DNA of 64,000 nucleotides, taken from Pelobates cultripes (Eukaryota; Chordata; Amphibia; Anura; Pelobatidae). Shown here one piece after another: positions 25,030 through 40,000 of the stretch. Both the position numbers and the translations under genes were made by a program. The notes under the pieces are model-generated. The model was not told the origin of the DNA and made no database searches. It worked only from the letters and a program-made list of their open reading frames with translations. Every line of letters starts with the position of its first letter. Within the stretch, counting starts at the first letter, position 1. The stretch spans positions 243,081,074-243,145,073 of the forward strand of contig OW240917.1 in NCBI GenBank assembly GCA_933207985.1, given 5' to 3'.

Positions 25030-28000
25030 TTTTTTTTAAACTAAGCAATCTACAGACAGTAAAATATACAGTAAATATCTTGATGGCTTTTCATAAACTT
25101 ACGGGGTGGTTTTTTTTAGATTGCTGGTTTAGAATATATCTTAAAAATCTGATTGTGTAAATATACACAATTTAAACGTTTCATTGATTTGTTTGTCTTT
25201 CCAGAAATATTGATGGGATAAAACGTATTAGACATTGTATTCTAAGTTAATCGAGAAGAGTCCTTGCCAGATCTCACTTTCATTCATAGGAACATTTTAA
25301 CAACCATAACCCCTACATCCTGTTACAGTGTACAGCCAATATATATTTGTTAAAAATCTCCAAAAGATTGTAAACATACTGTATGTTTGTATCTTGGCAT
25401 AATATCTACATTCAATAAGTTTAGTTAACTGGCCAAACTAAGCATCTCTACTACATAAAGCATTGCAAGCTGTTGTTGCAAGCTGCACAAAAGTCCTGTA
25501 GTTTACCAAAGTCATCCTTCTCCCTATTTTGTTTGTAGAATTCAGCACTCCACTGTCTGTACAATGGGATAGATTAAAGGTAGTCCCTCTGCAAAATGGA
25601 GTCCTGCTTAGAAGTTTGTTTTTCCACCTGGTGAAAAGTGACATTTGTAGAATCGCCGCATGTTCACTGGACTCCAGGCCACCAAACAAATTACCAAGCA
25701 ATTGAAGGGGTCTTTCACACCCCAAAACCAGGCTAACTGAGCCCACAGCACACCCTCACGTTAAGGGGAGAAAGACCAAGAAGCAAAGGGCCGAGAAACC
25801 GAATAAGGCCATGAACATCGGCGATCTATGGCACCAGGCCTGAAGGGAAACAGAGCCCAACATGGCCAACCTCTCAGACGACTCAGATCTCCGAGGACTT
25901 CTCACTGGGAAGACCAGGAGGTCAGATGCCTGAGCAGAGAACCAGTAAACCCACAACCCCTCACCTAGACTCGGCCCTGGTGACGACGGCAATCATGAAG
26001 GGCCTCTTAGCGGAGCTCTAACACATGATCCAGGCCGACATGGCCCAGCTCCGAGGGGACTTACGAGGCCTCATGACCCGCATGGGCGCTATAGAGAGCA
26101 ACACCCAGAAACAGGCCCAACACACAACGCGTCTTCACACAGCCATACAAGAGCTACAAATCCAACAAAGCAAAATGGATAAAAAGCTCGCAGAGCTGGA
26201 GGACCGGAGGCGCACACCGAACCTCAAGTTAAGGGGCATCTCAGAGTAGATCCCGGAGAAGGAGCTACCACACTTCCTACATCGACTTCTCACAGGACTG
26301 CTAACCCATAAGAAGGCCAAACAGGTGGGAGTGGAGGGTCTATTCCGACTTCGCAAACCAACGTCAGAACAGCTCTCATGAACGAAACAACTCACCATAC
26401 CCCTTTGAAGGAATGAAAGTGACGTTCTATGCAGACCTGTCCGGAAGTACCACGGCGTGGAGGAGGTCACCTAAGCCTTTCATGGCGTTACTCCGAACCA
26501 ACGGCTTCGGAAACTGCAACGCGCACTGGAGATACTACACGGCACCGACACACACTCTGTCAGCAACCTCAAGGAGGCAGCCAACCTGCTACCTAAGCTG
26601 GAACTACCAACAAACGCCCTGGACACAGTGCGATCGAGCACGGCGGCATCCCTGCCTCACACCTGGAATCTCGCAACAACACGTACCTTCATACCACAGG
26701 GAGCGTGACAAGAAGAACGGGCACTACCTGAGTGGCTCCAGATAGCCTGCAGAGACAGGCCTGAACTTGCCTCACCACTGGAGTTGTGTTTTCAGTTAAC
26801 TCTATTGGGTCTCACTAAACTTTACGTTAATAGTGTATGTTACCGTTTTTCTCTTATGTTGATTTTTTTTTTATTATTATTATTTTTATTTATTTTTAAA
26901 AGCTTTCTCAGTAGGCACCAATCTGGGTACCCTATCCTGGACTAAGACGGAGCAGCTCAGAAACCACCCCCGTGAGAACTGACACACAGGCACACCTACC
27001 TTGCCCGCGGCAAGACGGAGCCCTCAGCCCACACATCACATACAGCACTTATACAATGCTACAAGCGATGCCTGAGCTCCAGCCTAGAGCTAATCTTAGT
27101 TACCACCCATTATCAATCAGTACACAGCCAAACTTGGTTCTCGCAATGCATAGCTTCCATATTATCAGTTATACCACACGCAGACCACACAATCCAAGTT
27201 CTTACACATGTTCCTATGTTACATTAAGCTCACATTTGCATTACAAAATATTAAAATACTGTGCATATGCTCATGCCAATGCTCACCCTGTAACCGTCGT
27301 GCGCGCTGTTGTGGCGCTTGATTTAACAATGTACTTACCTGCACAACAAAAATTAAAATTTTTAAAAAAGTGTCATTTGTATGGAATGGGATGTACTATA
27401 AACTTAACTTGTTAAACTGTTGGACCTGTGTGTTTATGAAGCTGGGAGAAGCAGAATTAATTCTTTAAACCCTTCCCGTTCTCTTCTTCGATGAACGTAC
27501 TAAACGTATACCTTAATAATAATAGACAATAATAGACAATAATAGACAAGCTTAACTTTTCCTTCAATTAATGATAGCATCGAGCTCAGCGGTGCCCCAG
27601 AAGTTGTAGAACTACAACTCCCATGATGCGTTGCATGTCTTTAGAATGCCTTTAGCATGACAAAGCATCATGGGATCTGTAGTTTTAAAAAATCTGGAAA
27701 TCTACCTTTTGGGCACCACTGATCAAGCGGCATATAGGACTGCTAGAAGTCCTTATATAAAGTGAGTGGAAGAGTTACTGATATTAGTAAGTTGTTCTAG
27801 TCACATAATATTTGGCTATAAATCCCATTTAACACTATACCATTTCCTGCGATCACCACTCTCTTGTTCGCGCCTTGCTGTGCAAATCTGTGATTGTTTC
27901 TGGGTATTATCGCAAGATTTTTATGTTTAGATAGACCCTCCTGACCCCAAGAAAATGAGACACAACATGCATCTCATTTCTCGTCCCAACTTCCAAAAAT

Positions 28001-31000
28001 CCACTCGAAAAATGACTTTGGCTGCCGGTAATGAGAAACCAAGACAGGCTGGAAACCAATTATTTTTGTATATTTTAAAGGCAAAGTGTGAAATCAGGCA
28101 TGCTAGATGATGCCTGAAAATGACTTGTAAACAAAACAATCTGTACAATGCCTAGACATTACATACAATGCCTGCGTATAATCAGTAAAACATAAATTAA
28201 AGTTCTTAAAGGGACACTCCACTGCCCAAATGCAAAATAGATGAAAAATCACTTTTTATTAGATATACCCCCAAATGAAAACATGCATGTATTTAATTAT
28301 GTATTGTTTCATTAGCGGTATATCTAAAATCAGCTTGCAAAACCTGCATTTCTCTTGTCTGCTGCTTTTGCAAGCTCTTCCCTTCTAACCCCGCCCAGAC
28401 TTTCTGTGTCTGTCCAATCACAGACATCCCCAATGCAGCTCAATGATAAGTCTTTGTAAGTCAGGTGCTCTGGACAATAGTTGCCTCTTGAGGTCAGCTG
28501 CATTGAGCTAACAAAACCAGGAAGTAACATGACCAGTTGCTCGCTCGAAAGCCAAGGGGGTGTAACCAGGTTAATTTATAAAATATTCAATTTCTATTGA
28601 AATCTGCACTTTTTGCAAAATAAAAAAAAGACACACTGCATTTCAGCAAGCTGGAGTGAGGGGCCTGGAGTGACCCGTTAATTTTAATGTAACAATAACC
28701 TTACAACTTTCATTTTTGGACATATTTCAGTATGATTCTTCATGTTGCTATTTTGTCCTTTTTCATATTTTGCCTAAAGATATTTTTACTTTCTGTAAAA
28801 TTCTTAAACATATATATTCATCTCTATTACATACTCATAGATTGTAAGCATAGATTGTATCTCTCCATCCTTAAATATCCCCTTTCCATAATTCTAAAGT
28901 GCTGTGGATTATGTTAGCACTTTATAAATACTTGGCATAAAGTGTATTTGTCACCTCTCTAGAAGTGACAGTTCCTCATTCCTTTACCACTGTAAATGCT
29001 TTTGAAGCGGCTACTGCGGTGAGATATGCAAGAAAGGTTAAAAAAAAACACACTTACCTCTGCAATATCTCTGCTTGTAGGGCAACATCATCTTGCCTTG
29101 GGTACACCTCAAGATTCTATAGAGAAATGCAGTACAAATGCATGCACTCTCAAGCATTCCTTCAATCACACTGCAGGTGATAATTGCAGGGGATAATTCA
29201 TTTACATTGCAGTGGATTATTCATTTACATGGCACACTTTGGCAGTGTCATGACTGGCATGCAATTTAAATTAAAAAATAAACTATAAATAATAATAATA
29301 AATAAAGATTTTAAAAAGCCAAAACACATAGCTAAATAGTCGCTAGTCTTTTTTTACAACAGTGAGCAGCCACTGGTTGTTCGCTGTTTAGTAGACATGC
29401 TCCTACTCGCGGCACAGTGGGAAGGAGCAGGAGGGAGGATTTAACCTCTCTTTTTGGGGGCTTTCAAATTCTTAGTAGATCGCAACCTAATCCCTGTGGG
29501 ATTGCCATAAAATAACAAAAAGGAGTTATCTACTAAACAACTCCCTAATTTGGTACCCTTAAATATGGCAATCCCATAAGGATACAAATTTAAGGAGCTA
29601 TCTAATAAACAGCTACAAGATGCAGCCATGGTCTGTAACACAATTCAGAATTTCATTCGTCCGAATGAAATTCCGAAAACGAAAATAATGACCGAATTTT
29701 GTCTGAAAATGAATAAACATACAGACAAAATTCAGTTAGTGCGAAACTAAATTTATTTTTGTCCAAATGTATTGGGAAGAAATCTAAATTTCAGCGACAC
29801 CCAAATCTACTACATACCTTACTAGTGACACCTGCTACTGGTGATATTATTCTGCACTGTGTGATTTATATCAGATTTAGTGCTCATTGCCTTGTGCATA
29901 ATAGCAAGATATAGTTCTTTAATGCATGACACATACTAAGGGGACCAGTGGCATATAGATGGTTAATTTATCCCTTACAGGACTCACTGACACTTTCCAC
30001 AGAGTAAGAATTGATTACATTGTTGTTACAAGGGCGTTGTGAAGTATTGAGTTGGATGTCTACGAGGGTTGTCTGTTGCTGTCTTGGTTTTTAGCATTTC
30101 ATCTGTTCTTAGCTTGAGTGTTGCCTCTCACCCATTAGTCCTGCTTTCTTACTCAATCAGGCTGCAGGCGACCAGAGCCAGCGTGGGATGCAAGGAATGT
30201 CACAGCATCAATCTTCTCTCTGGCACAGAGAGGTCCTTGGCTTCGGGACACTACAAGAGAGGGGAGGTGACATGCAGCTCAGAGAGAGGGAGCAGGCCTT
30301 GCATTCAAATTAGACTGACGCTTTCTGTTACTCTTTTACACTAGTTTAATATTACAGCTGAGCTGCTAGGGTAACACTGGAACACTTTAGCTATGGGACA
30401 TCAAGGAGAACATGTGTGACAGAAGCTTTCATGCCACAGTCTTTTGAAGTGGCTTGAAGGCCAGCCTTATGCCCACAGACTATTGGCCTAAAAAGGGCTA
30501 TTGTCACTGTGGGGAGAGGTATGCGGGACTCTGACCAGTGGCGTCACAAGGGGGGTGCGAGGATGCGGACCGTACCAGGGTGCATCACGGGAGGGTGACA
30601 CCACTGACACCAGCAGGGCCGGCACGTCCACGTCCATTAACGGCACAAGCGGCCGCCTTCGGGCACACCGGCTGGGGGGGCACTAGTTTGGAGTGACAGG
30701 CAGGAGGTGGGCGCACAGCTCTCCCTCCTGGCAGTCACTCAGTCAGTGTAGCGTGACCAAGTGGAGCAGTACGCAGCACGGTACAGAAACTTCTGTTTCC
30801 TGTACCTGGCCGGACTGAAAGGAAGTGCTCACTGAGAATGCACTTCCTGTCAGTCCGGCCGGGTACAGGAAACTGAAGCTCCTGTACAGAAGGAGCACTA
30901 TGGGATGGGGGAGCGGGTGGGGGAAGAACACTATGAGACAGGGGAGAGGGGGAGAAAAAACACTATGGGACAGAGGAGGGGGGAGAAAGAACACTATGAC

Positions 31001-34000
31001 ACAGGGGAGGGGAGAAAAAGAACACTATGAGACAGGGGAGGGGAGAAAAAGAACACTATGGGACAGGGGAGAGAAAGAACACAATGGGACAGGGGAGGGG
31101 GGAGAGAAAGAACACTATGTGACAGGGGATGGGGGAGAAAGAACACTATGGGACAGGCAATGGGGGGAGGAAGAACACTATGGGACAGATAGAACACTAT
31201 GGAACAGGAGGGGGAGAAAGAACACTATGGGAAAGGGGGGAGAGAAAGAACACTATGGGACAGGGGAGAAACTAGGGGAGGGAGAGGAACATTAAGGGGG
31301 GCACTAAGGTACAAAGGAGGGAAGGGAAAAGGAACACAGGTAGGGGGGACCATTAAAAGAGAAGGGAGAGGAACACTAAGAGGGGGGGAGGAACATTAAT
31401 GGGAATGGGGGGCACTAAGAGACAGCTAAGGGGGGAGAGGAACACTAAGGGACAAGGGAGGGAGAGGAACACTAAGGGACAGGGAAGGGTGGAGAGAGGA
31501 ATACTAAGTGACATGGGAGGAAGGGGAGAGGAACACTAAAGGACAGGGGATGGAGGGTAGAGGAACACTAAGGGACATGGAGGGGGTTGGGGTGATACCG
31601 TGAGTTACCGCACCGGGTGACACCAACCCTAGTGATGCCACTGACACTTACTGTGCTCCCCAGTTGGACTTGAGGACCTCTGGGTATTGCCTGGACTAAT
31701 TTTACACCTCGAGCACCTGACCAGGAGATACCCTGAAATACTCTGAAACTGTTCCTTGGATCGGGACTCAGTGGAGGTCCAGTAAATCTTTAAGTGGGTA
31801 TCACTCAGTCCCCCAACCTCCACATTGAGCGCTATTTGGAGGGGAAGACAGGAAGGCAAGGAGGCATCTGAGAATAACTTGAAATTGAGTACGCTCCCTT
31901 CCCTAAGGGAAAACTTTAACACACTGTAACTCAGGAGCGAATTCTCCAATCAGGATGCTATTTGGCCAGTGAGGACACTTGTGTGGGTATATGGTCCAGG
32001 AAAAAGGGGTACTGTTAGATATTTTGTGTACTGTGCTCCAGTACTGATGGAACAACAGGGAGATGATTGTGTTAGCTGGGGAAAATGTTATTAAGTCCCC
32101 AGACCGAATGCCACCAGGGAAGGACACCTGCACTGTGCATTGCTTTGCATGGAAGACCCCTTGCAGGGAGAGTCAAAACTGTCTAGTATAAGTAGCTGTA
32201 CGCTGTACAATAATGATTAATTCTACCCCCTACATTCAGATTCATCTAATGTGTGAGGAAAAGGCTAAGGTAAAGCTATAATCACTTTTCTATACTGGAG
32301 AGAGAATCATCTCAGCTGTATTCAATGCAGCCTGGTGTAGGATGGAAGAGGTTCTCAGAGACCCCAGTTAAGTTTCGGTGACTGGGTCTGAAGTGCTCTA
32401 GAGTCCCTGGCAGCAGAGAGGAAGCTGACCCGGTGGAGGTACTCAGTCAGAATACATGAGCTCCTTCACAACACGCAACAGAAAAAGGCATTGGACAAAG
32501 GTGTCAATAACTCAGCATTTCCACCTGACCATTATGGACACATTGTTATCGTGACTGAGCTCCCCTACTCTTGCTGAGTACCTCAGCCAAGTCCAGCATA
32601 CTAGCTGCTATCAGGGACCCTGCAGCACTTGAGACCCAGTTTGCGAAGCTTGACTAAGGTCTTTTAGGAACTCATCTACTAGCCTTTTTAGGGACTGTTC
32701 CTTAAACATGTTGTGACAAGCATTTAAAATACAAATATACAGAACATTGGAGAGCGAGCAATTATAATTAATACATGAACTATATAATACAAGTAACATT
32801 TTCAAACACAGTAAAAAGAAACAATATATGCATTTAACTACTTATTTGGTGGCCCTAATTTGCATACCAGCATCATGTAAATGAGCAAATCTCTATTCAG
32901 TCAGCAGAGGGCGCTGCAGAGTTATCAGATTAACACTGCATAGTTTGGTTTAAAATTTCTACCATCTTGGGACCAAGTCAATAGTCTATGGTCAAGAGGC
33001 TGGCCTTCAAGCCTCTCCAAAAGGCCATGGCATGGGAGCTTCTGTCATAGTTTTCATCATAGCTACATACCAGTGTCAGCAACATTACTAATGTTCCAAG
33101 CTTATTGGTTATGATATATCACATGCAATGCATAGTCTTGTCTGTGCAACTTAAAAGGTTTACAATTCAATCTCCAAAATGAGATGTCAATAAGCTGCTC
33201 TAAAATAATTTTTTGTTGTGTTACTTTTATTCACTGTATCACATTACGCATTCACAGTCACGTGGAGGTGAACAAAATAACAGAAACACCTATCACAGCA
33301 TTATTATCAAGGAGCTTAAAAGGGACAAAGCCACCCTTTACCCTCAGAACTGCTTTAGGCATCCAAGGAATGCTGTTGTACAAGTACTCTACTCTGTGTA
33401 TTCATATACAGTACATTACCATTTGTCATCCAGCTCTTACGAAGATGAAGGAGGTAGAAATTGAATGTGCGCTCTGCGGTCCAGCACTTCCAATACTTCC
33501 AATAAGCATTTGATGCTTATTGTTTAGATCTATTGATCATGGGAAGCCAAGAAATATGTTAGACTTAAAATATTTAGGAAAACGTGCATGAATGGGTTTG
33601 CAATATGTGTATTATCATTCTGAAAAATCATGAAAGAAAACTGTTTGCACCATAAGAGTACTCTGTACTCTAAAATAGCTTACAATATGGCCATCATACG
33701 GACATGTGTTAATTAAATCTAATGGCTTCACCAAGATGGCTGTCCTCACGATTATGGATCCTCCACCATTTTGAATGCTGCCAACAGATTTTGTTTGTTG
33801 CATGCATCCTTAAACTTTGTTTTTTTTCTAAACATAACCCTTTTCTTTTTTCCATTGCACAGTTGCCCAGATTTTGTACACACCGTGCACCGAATTATTG
33901 ACTAATTTCTATGCTTGTCGCAATCATTTACCAACAAGTCAGTAATTTCAAAAATGGTAATCACTATCGTTTGTGTTTGCCAGCAGTTTCAAAGCTGCAG

Positions 34001-37000
34001 AATTTGTTTACCGAATTTAAATTAGCACCTGCTGAAGGTTTCTAGATTGAAATCACGAAGATCATTGCCTAATGCAAGGCAGCAACCTGTTTCTACACGT
34101 CTTTTATATCCATGCTATACGGTTAGGTAGAAAACTGGAACTTCAGTTTCAAATTGGTTGAAGTGGAATAACATGTTGACGGTAGCAGACATGGTGGACT
34201 ACACAGGCTCTAACCGTGGTTTGTACAGAATATCGCCAAACACCTATTGATTCATACAAATGCCAATAGCTTGTGCACTTTATTGAACATGTTGCAGAAT
34301 ATTACACTCCCATATCATGTATACTTCAATCCACAGCTGGTGTTAGAGAAAGATTTCAAAACCTTGTCCTCCACATGTTGATGGCCTACAATTACCAAGA
34401 TTCCTTGAATGCAATAGATCGACAGATAATCTGCTGGGGGCCTGAGTTTGATATGCCTGCCCTAATTGTTTTCATCGATGTCTCTTTGGAACCTTTAACT
34501 GTGTTTCTGTCACGTTACCTGGACCTGTGCATATTGACACTGTGCATCCATCCTGTGACACTTTTGACACACAGTATTAGTCCTGTGTCGATATTGACGA
34601 GTGGCCTACTTATGCGTCCATAGTGACGCCAAGACTCATTCTATCTTTCATAGTGATGCAAAATACCTCCTACTTTACTTATATGTCCTAAGATCTGTGT
34701 CATAATTGGCGCCAAGCCAATCCACATTGCTCAAACGTCCCGTTTTAACATCATTATTCACATAGATCAATTACAGTTCCTTTCTGGCTACTACTCATTG
34801 CCCTGTCATGTTTTCTGTATACCTGAGAGTGTTTTATACTGTTTTGGCTATTCTGTTATTTGACCCTGGCTTGTCTCACTACTCTTACTCTCTGCAACCC
34901 TGACCTTGACTTCTGAGGTCCTCTGTCCTCTGTCCTTGACTTTGACTTGTACACATTATTTATGTGTCTGCTAGCAGACATTTAGTTTATCTGACTGTGG
35001 TGCCAGTATGTCCATTCTAATAACTGGTACGCACTTCTGATTTGTCTCCCCTTAGGTTTGTCTGTTAGGGTAGAGCTAGTCCCAACACTGATTTCTGTTT
35101 ACGTCAATTTCTAAGTAGCATATTCACCTTTTTCTATAACGACAGGAGAATATATGTTTTGAAGTCTAGCTTTCCATAGTCTCTATTTCTTATTTTGCTG
35201 TCTCCCTCCTGTCTCCCACACTCTTCCACACTGTAACACGTTCTACACAGTGACAGCTACCCACACTCACCTTCCTACATACATCCTTGTATAAAAAACA
35301 GGTTTTCTCAAAAAAGGTTGTAGCTGAGGTAAATGTTTAATGCTTGCTTTTACTGTGATCTGTCGTTACAAGTAGAGGAAAATACAAGGTTTTGTTTTTT
35401 TACATGAAGTAGGTGTCACTGTGATTCATTTCAGAAATTTTTTTACTGTGAGAGAAAACATTTTATCTCAATTACTCCAATACTGTGCAGACACGTGCTT
35501 GTGCGTGTGTGTGCATATGCATGTCCATGTGCTTGTGTGTGTGTATGTTTGTGGGGAAGTGTCTTCACTTGCTTTAAGGAGTGATCTATTGTACTCATAA
35601 CTTTGTGAGCATTTAAGGAAGTTTTTGACATGAATGGAAGACTTTTTTTAACCAAAATCTGGATATTTCATTCTAAAATTCAAAGCACTTTACTCACTAC
35701 AACTACAATTTGCTCTTTAGTGAGTAGACTATCCACAGTGAATTAATGTCATATTGAGTTTAGTACCAGAGTGATGCTGTAAATGTAAGAAATATCCTGA
35801 GTGTCCTTCACTTTGTCCCATTCTGTCCTGTCCCAGAAGAGCAAATAAAGAACTGCTGTGTCATGACCTCGAATGTGTTGTCGGCCTGTTAGAAGGCTGC
35901 TGTTGAGAGTGATGAATGAGAACCTACTCTTGGGCAAAACTTATCTCTGTACATTGTATTATTCCTGTGTTCCTGGGATTGTGTCAGGGCAGAGGTCTGT
36001 GCCCATAGAATACGTAATGGTGGGAGGGTTAGTCCACACCCATACCATAAGACCAGTGCTGGGAATGTTGAGCCACATCTCATAATAATTTTTTGAAGTT
36101 TAAAAGTTTGTATTTATCTATAATTCATATCTATGTCACAATAGTAGAAAGCCTTTCTGTGCCACGCGTCAGTTTGTGGTGATTATCCAGAATTCTATTC
36201 AGTATCTCTCGGTGATGAGAAGGTTCCAAAGTGGGTGGACATTCCAGCTTATGCCACACTATCGATGGAGAGGTGTTCCTTTCAGAAATGTACAATCTGT
36301 GTCACCGTGCAGTAAAATAATCTGTCCCTATCCCCTGGTTCCATTCTGTATCACACCCAAAGAAGGAATTTCATAATTTAGCCTTTTTTGTTTTCATTCT
36401 GAGGCCTTCTACACTGGAATGGACAGTTTCAGTGTTTCCATATCTCTAGATTCATTTGAGGATAAACGGCTTTTATATTCTGTCTGTTTTTGTCAACAGC
36501 CCTTAACTCTAAGCCTGTGTATTCTTCTGGTCACAGGTAATGTCTACAGAGAGTGTCATTTAAATGGAAGCTGGGCAGGAAGAGGAGATTACACCCAATG
36601 TCAGGAAATCCTGAAGCAGGAGGTATGACATTCTCCATCAAACCGAAAGTAACTTTTCACCCTGAATCATTGTCCATTCATGGCCTTCAGATGATGGACC
36701 ACCCAGTTTATTGTATCTCCTTGTGTATTAATATTTTCATGTTTTTTTTCCTCCTTGCAGAAGAAAAGTAAAGTGCATTATCATATCGCAATCGTGATTA
36801 ATTTCCTGGGCCACTCCATCTCCTTGTGCGCGCTACTGGTGGCATTTATTTTATTTTTGAGATTGAGGTAAACACAACACCTCTCGGACTAAATAGACAT
36901 ACGTCTAAATTTAAGCATTGCTCTTTGCTGCCCAAGTATTTCTTAATAACGCCCATTGTTTAATTTGTTATTTCAAATCTCATCTGTCATCTAGAATGTT

Positions 37001-40000
37001 TTAAAGATTTCTTGGTAAAAAAAAAATATTTCCAATGACTTTTCTTAAAAAGACAAAAGATAGGCAACAGGAAAGAGGAGGTCTTCATGAGGTTGAGTAG
37101 CTGGCCTTTGAATGATAAGGAATTGTAATAGTTAAAAAAAAAATCCAAGAAACAGGTAAAAAAAATTCACCTCATTCATAGCTCTTGATATCTGTTGCAG
37201 GAGTATACGATGTCTTCGAAATATAATCCACTGGAACCTTATTACTGCGTTTATTCTTCGTAATGTCACCTGGTTTGTGATGCAACTTACACTGAGCCAC
37301 GAAGCCCATGACAGCAATGTGGTGAGTTACCTTCATTATCTGCCAAAAAAGGCATATGCATAAATGTATAATACAAAGCGGGACCATTTCATTTTAGGGA
37401 TGTGACTGAGGGTGTGGCCAGGGCTAGGGTTGTTCTAAGAAATTTTAGGTGGCTTACTAATAATTCATGGAACTAAAATTTACTAAAGAACAAGAACAAT
37501 GTATCTTATTTACACAGACTGATTTCTAAACACATTTATTGTAGTTTAAAGACACATTACTGGGAGTATTATTACTGTGGAGCTCTGTTATACACTCAGA
37601 CACATTTCTGGGAGTATTATTGCTGTGGAGCTCTGTTATACACACTGACATAGAAACAATATGGAGCTTCTAGAAAAGAGGGACATTAGGATAGAAAAGA
37701 GGGACAGAGGGATTTGAGCCCTAAGTAGGGACTGTCCTTCCGAAATAGGGATGGTTGGGAGATATGAGATAACACGCAAAGCTGTTTTAGGCAAACCATG
37801 ATGTGAATCAAAAATTAAAAAAAACCTATTGAAAAGGAGGCAGTCATTTAACAAGGAATTTAAGAATATTTTAAAACACTGTGACTATACTGATATTTAG
37901 ATTGTATGCATTGTATGAAGCTTCTGTAATTGCATGCCAATTTTTGCCAAATCCTTTAAGTGTCACTTAGAATTATTGCATCACGGTACAGTTTAATGAG
38001 TTTGATAGAGAGACAGACAGATTGTCAGACAGTCAGACACAGAATGTATTCCATAGCCAAAACGTTGTACCAATGGCAGCCCTGAATGTACTGCTATATA
38101 AGAGATTTTCTTTGCAGTCTGTTTAGTTAACTATTGTACGTAGAGCAGATTAAAGGATCCCATTTGGATAGAGCGCCTCACAGAGCCGGGACTTTTTACT
38201 TATCTTTAAATACAGAGTGTGTTTGCAGTGCCCTTTTATTAATAGCTGAGATTCTCCTGTCCCTGGTATGTCTCAGGTAAACGATGAGCGGCCTGGTACC
38301 GTCTGCAACTTCCGTTCAGTTCTCTGCATCTGACTCAGCACTTTGTATGATGCTGAGGGTTTGTGCAGTGGCTGCAAGTTCTCCTGCAAAGTCTGCTGTT
38401 TTGATCGATGATATCCAATAAGGGATACATTGTGTCGGATTAAAATTCCCACAACACTGAGCTTCCTGCGTGTATAAATGAGGTGTTCTATACTGGAAAC
38501 AAAAATATGAGGAATGTTTGCGCTTGGAGTTTGAATCAAACACAAACATTGTCACAATATATCGGATGACACCAAGTAGAACAACATTAAATGCTCGATA
38601 TTGCTGCAGGAGAAGGACAGATGTCAAAAACAATAGACATCTTTTTCTGTTTGCTGGGGAGAAAAGATTGAGTGATATTTCAATGTTCTAATGCAAAACA
38701 TGAACTTTGACTCAACGTAGAGTGACATAAGTAACCATTCGCCTAGTCTCAGCTCATAGAGAGGATGCCAACACACCCTATAGGCTCCGGAGATAAGATG
38801 TTCCATCTATCAGAAGGAAACATAGAGGGTATACTCCATCCAATTAACATTGACAGAAAGGGGGCATTACACAAAGAGTAGATGACTATCCATCAACTAG
38901 AGGTTGACAAAGAGGGAACAGTCTTTTCACTACAGGGCAACAGACAGTGGAACTCCAATCCACGAGAGACAAGCAGAGAACATTCCATCACCAGAGACAA
39001 GACATTCCATCCACCACAGGGTGACAGAGGGAAGACATTCTACCCAGATCTTAGTAACTAGTAAAGTTACCTTTCATATTCCATAATGTGATGGAGATTG
39101 AAACTTCCATCCACCATATCGTGATAGAGAGGGAACATTCTATACACAACACAGTGACAAGGAGGGGACATTTCATCCACCATAAGATGACAGAGAGGGG
39201 ACATTCCACCCACCATAAGGTGACAGAGAGGACGGTCAGTCTAAAGCATAGCAGATCCCATTAGGATGATGCTGGCTGAGTAACTGAGGAAGCCTCTACA
39301 TGAGGCGAAACGCGTTTTGCAACCAGAGACTACCACAACAAGGTCACCTTCAATTGTAAGGTCTTGTTTTTTACTTTTTTTGTGCACTTTATTAATAAAG
39401 CACTTTAACTACTTATACTTATCTGCGAGAGTACCACCTCCTGGCAATATAAAGAAGGTAGTGGGATCCTTAATCCCACAACGCCGGAAGATTGAGCCTT
39501 ATTATATAGGCTCTTGTTTTGTGAGTGTATTTTCACATATTTCCTTTTCATTCTGAGATTTAGACAATATTGCACTATTATGTGTTTTTATTTGTTCTAC
39601 CTCTAGGTAATATCAACATTTGCTTTAAACAAGAAGATACTCCACCCTATATTGTATGTAAACTTTGTTTGACGTAAGGGCGAAGGGTACTCACTAAGGT
39701 GTATGAGAATCTCTTGTTTTATTTCTTTATGTATGTGTTCCACTGGTAATATTGTATTCTTTTGATGCTGGCTGAGTGTTGCATTAGTATTAAGACTGAA
39801 TTAGAACTTTTTATTCTGTTTTTTTTTTAACTATTGTATGTTTGAGATCCCCATTGGACCGAGCTCCTTGCAGTGCATGGAGCCAATGATAGAATGTATA
39901 TTTTATCTACTGTAGGATGAAATGGATATCTGCAATGTTTTTGACATGGGTGACATGCTTGTTTTTTTTGCATTCTTATCTCACCACCTCTTTGTCATTA

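Larger units (their letters stand above)
30415..32470 (+). mobile_element. Solo LTR (Gypsy-type), interrupted by a hAT element
   Basis: Begins TGTGACAGAAGCTTTC and ends CTCCTTCACA. The flanks ACATG and ACACG agree at 4 of 5 positions, fitting a 5-bp duplication. The two LTR parts (30415-30535 and 31644-32470, about 948 bp together) align in order with the 925-bp copy at 56108-57032. They show a TATA-like TATAAGTAGCTGTA and a decayed poly(A) signal near 32206. No internal retrotransposon genes are adjacent. Confidence 0.75.

Noticed and set aside
30825..31295. 156-codon Gly/Glu/Arg-rich open frame
   Set aside because: Product of the purine minisatellite inside a hAT element; no domain.
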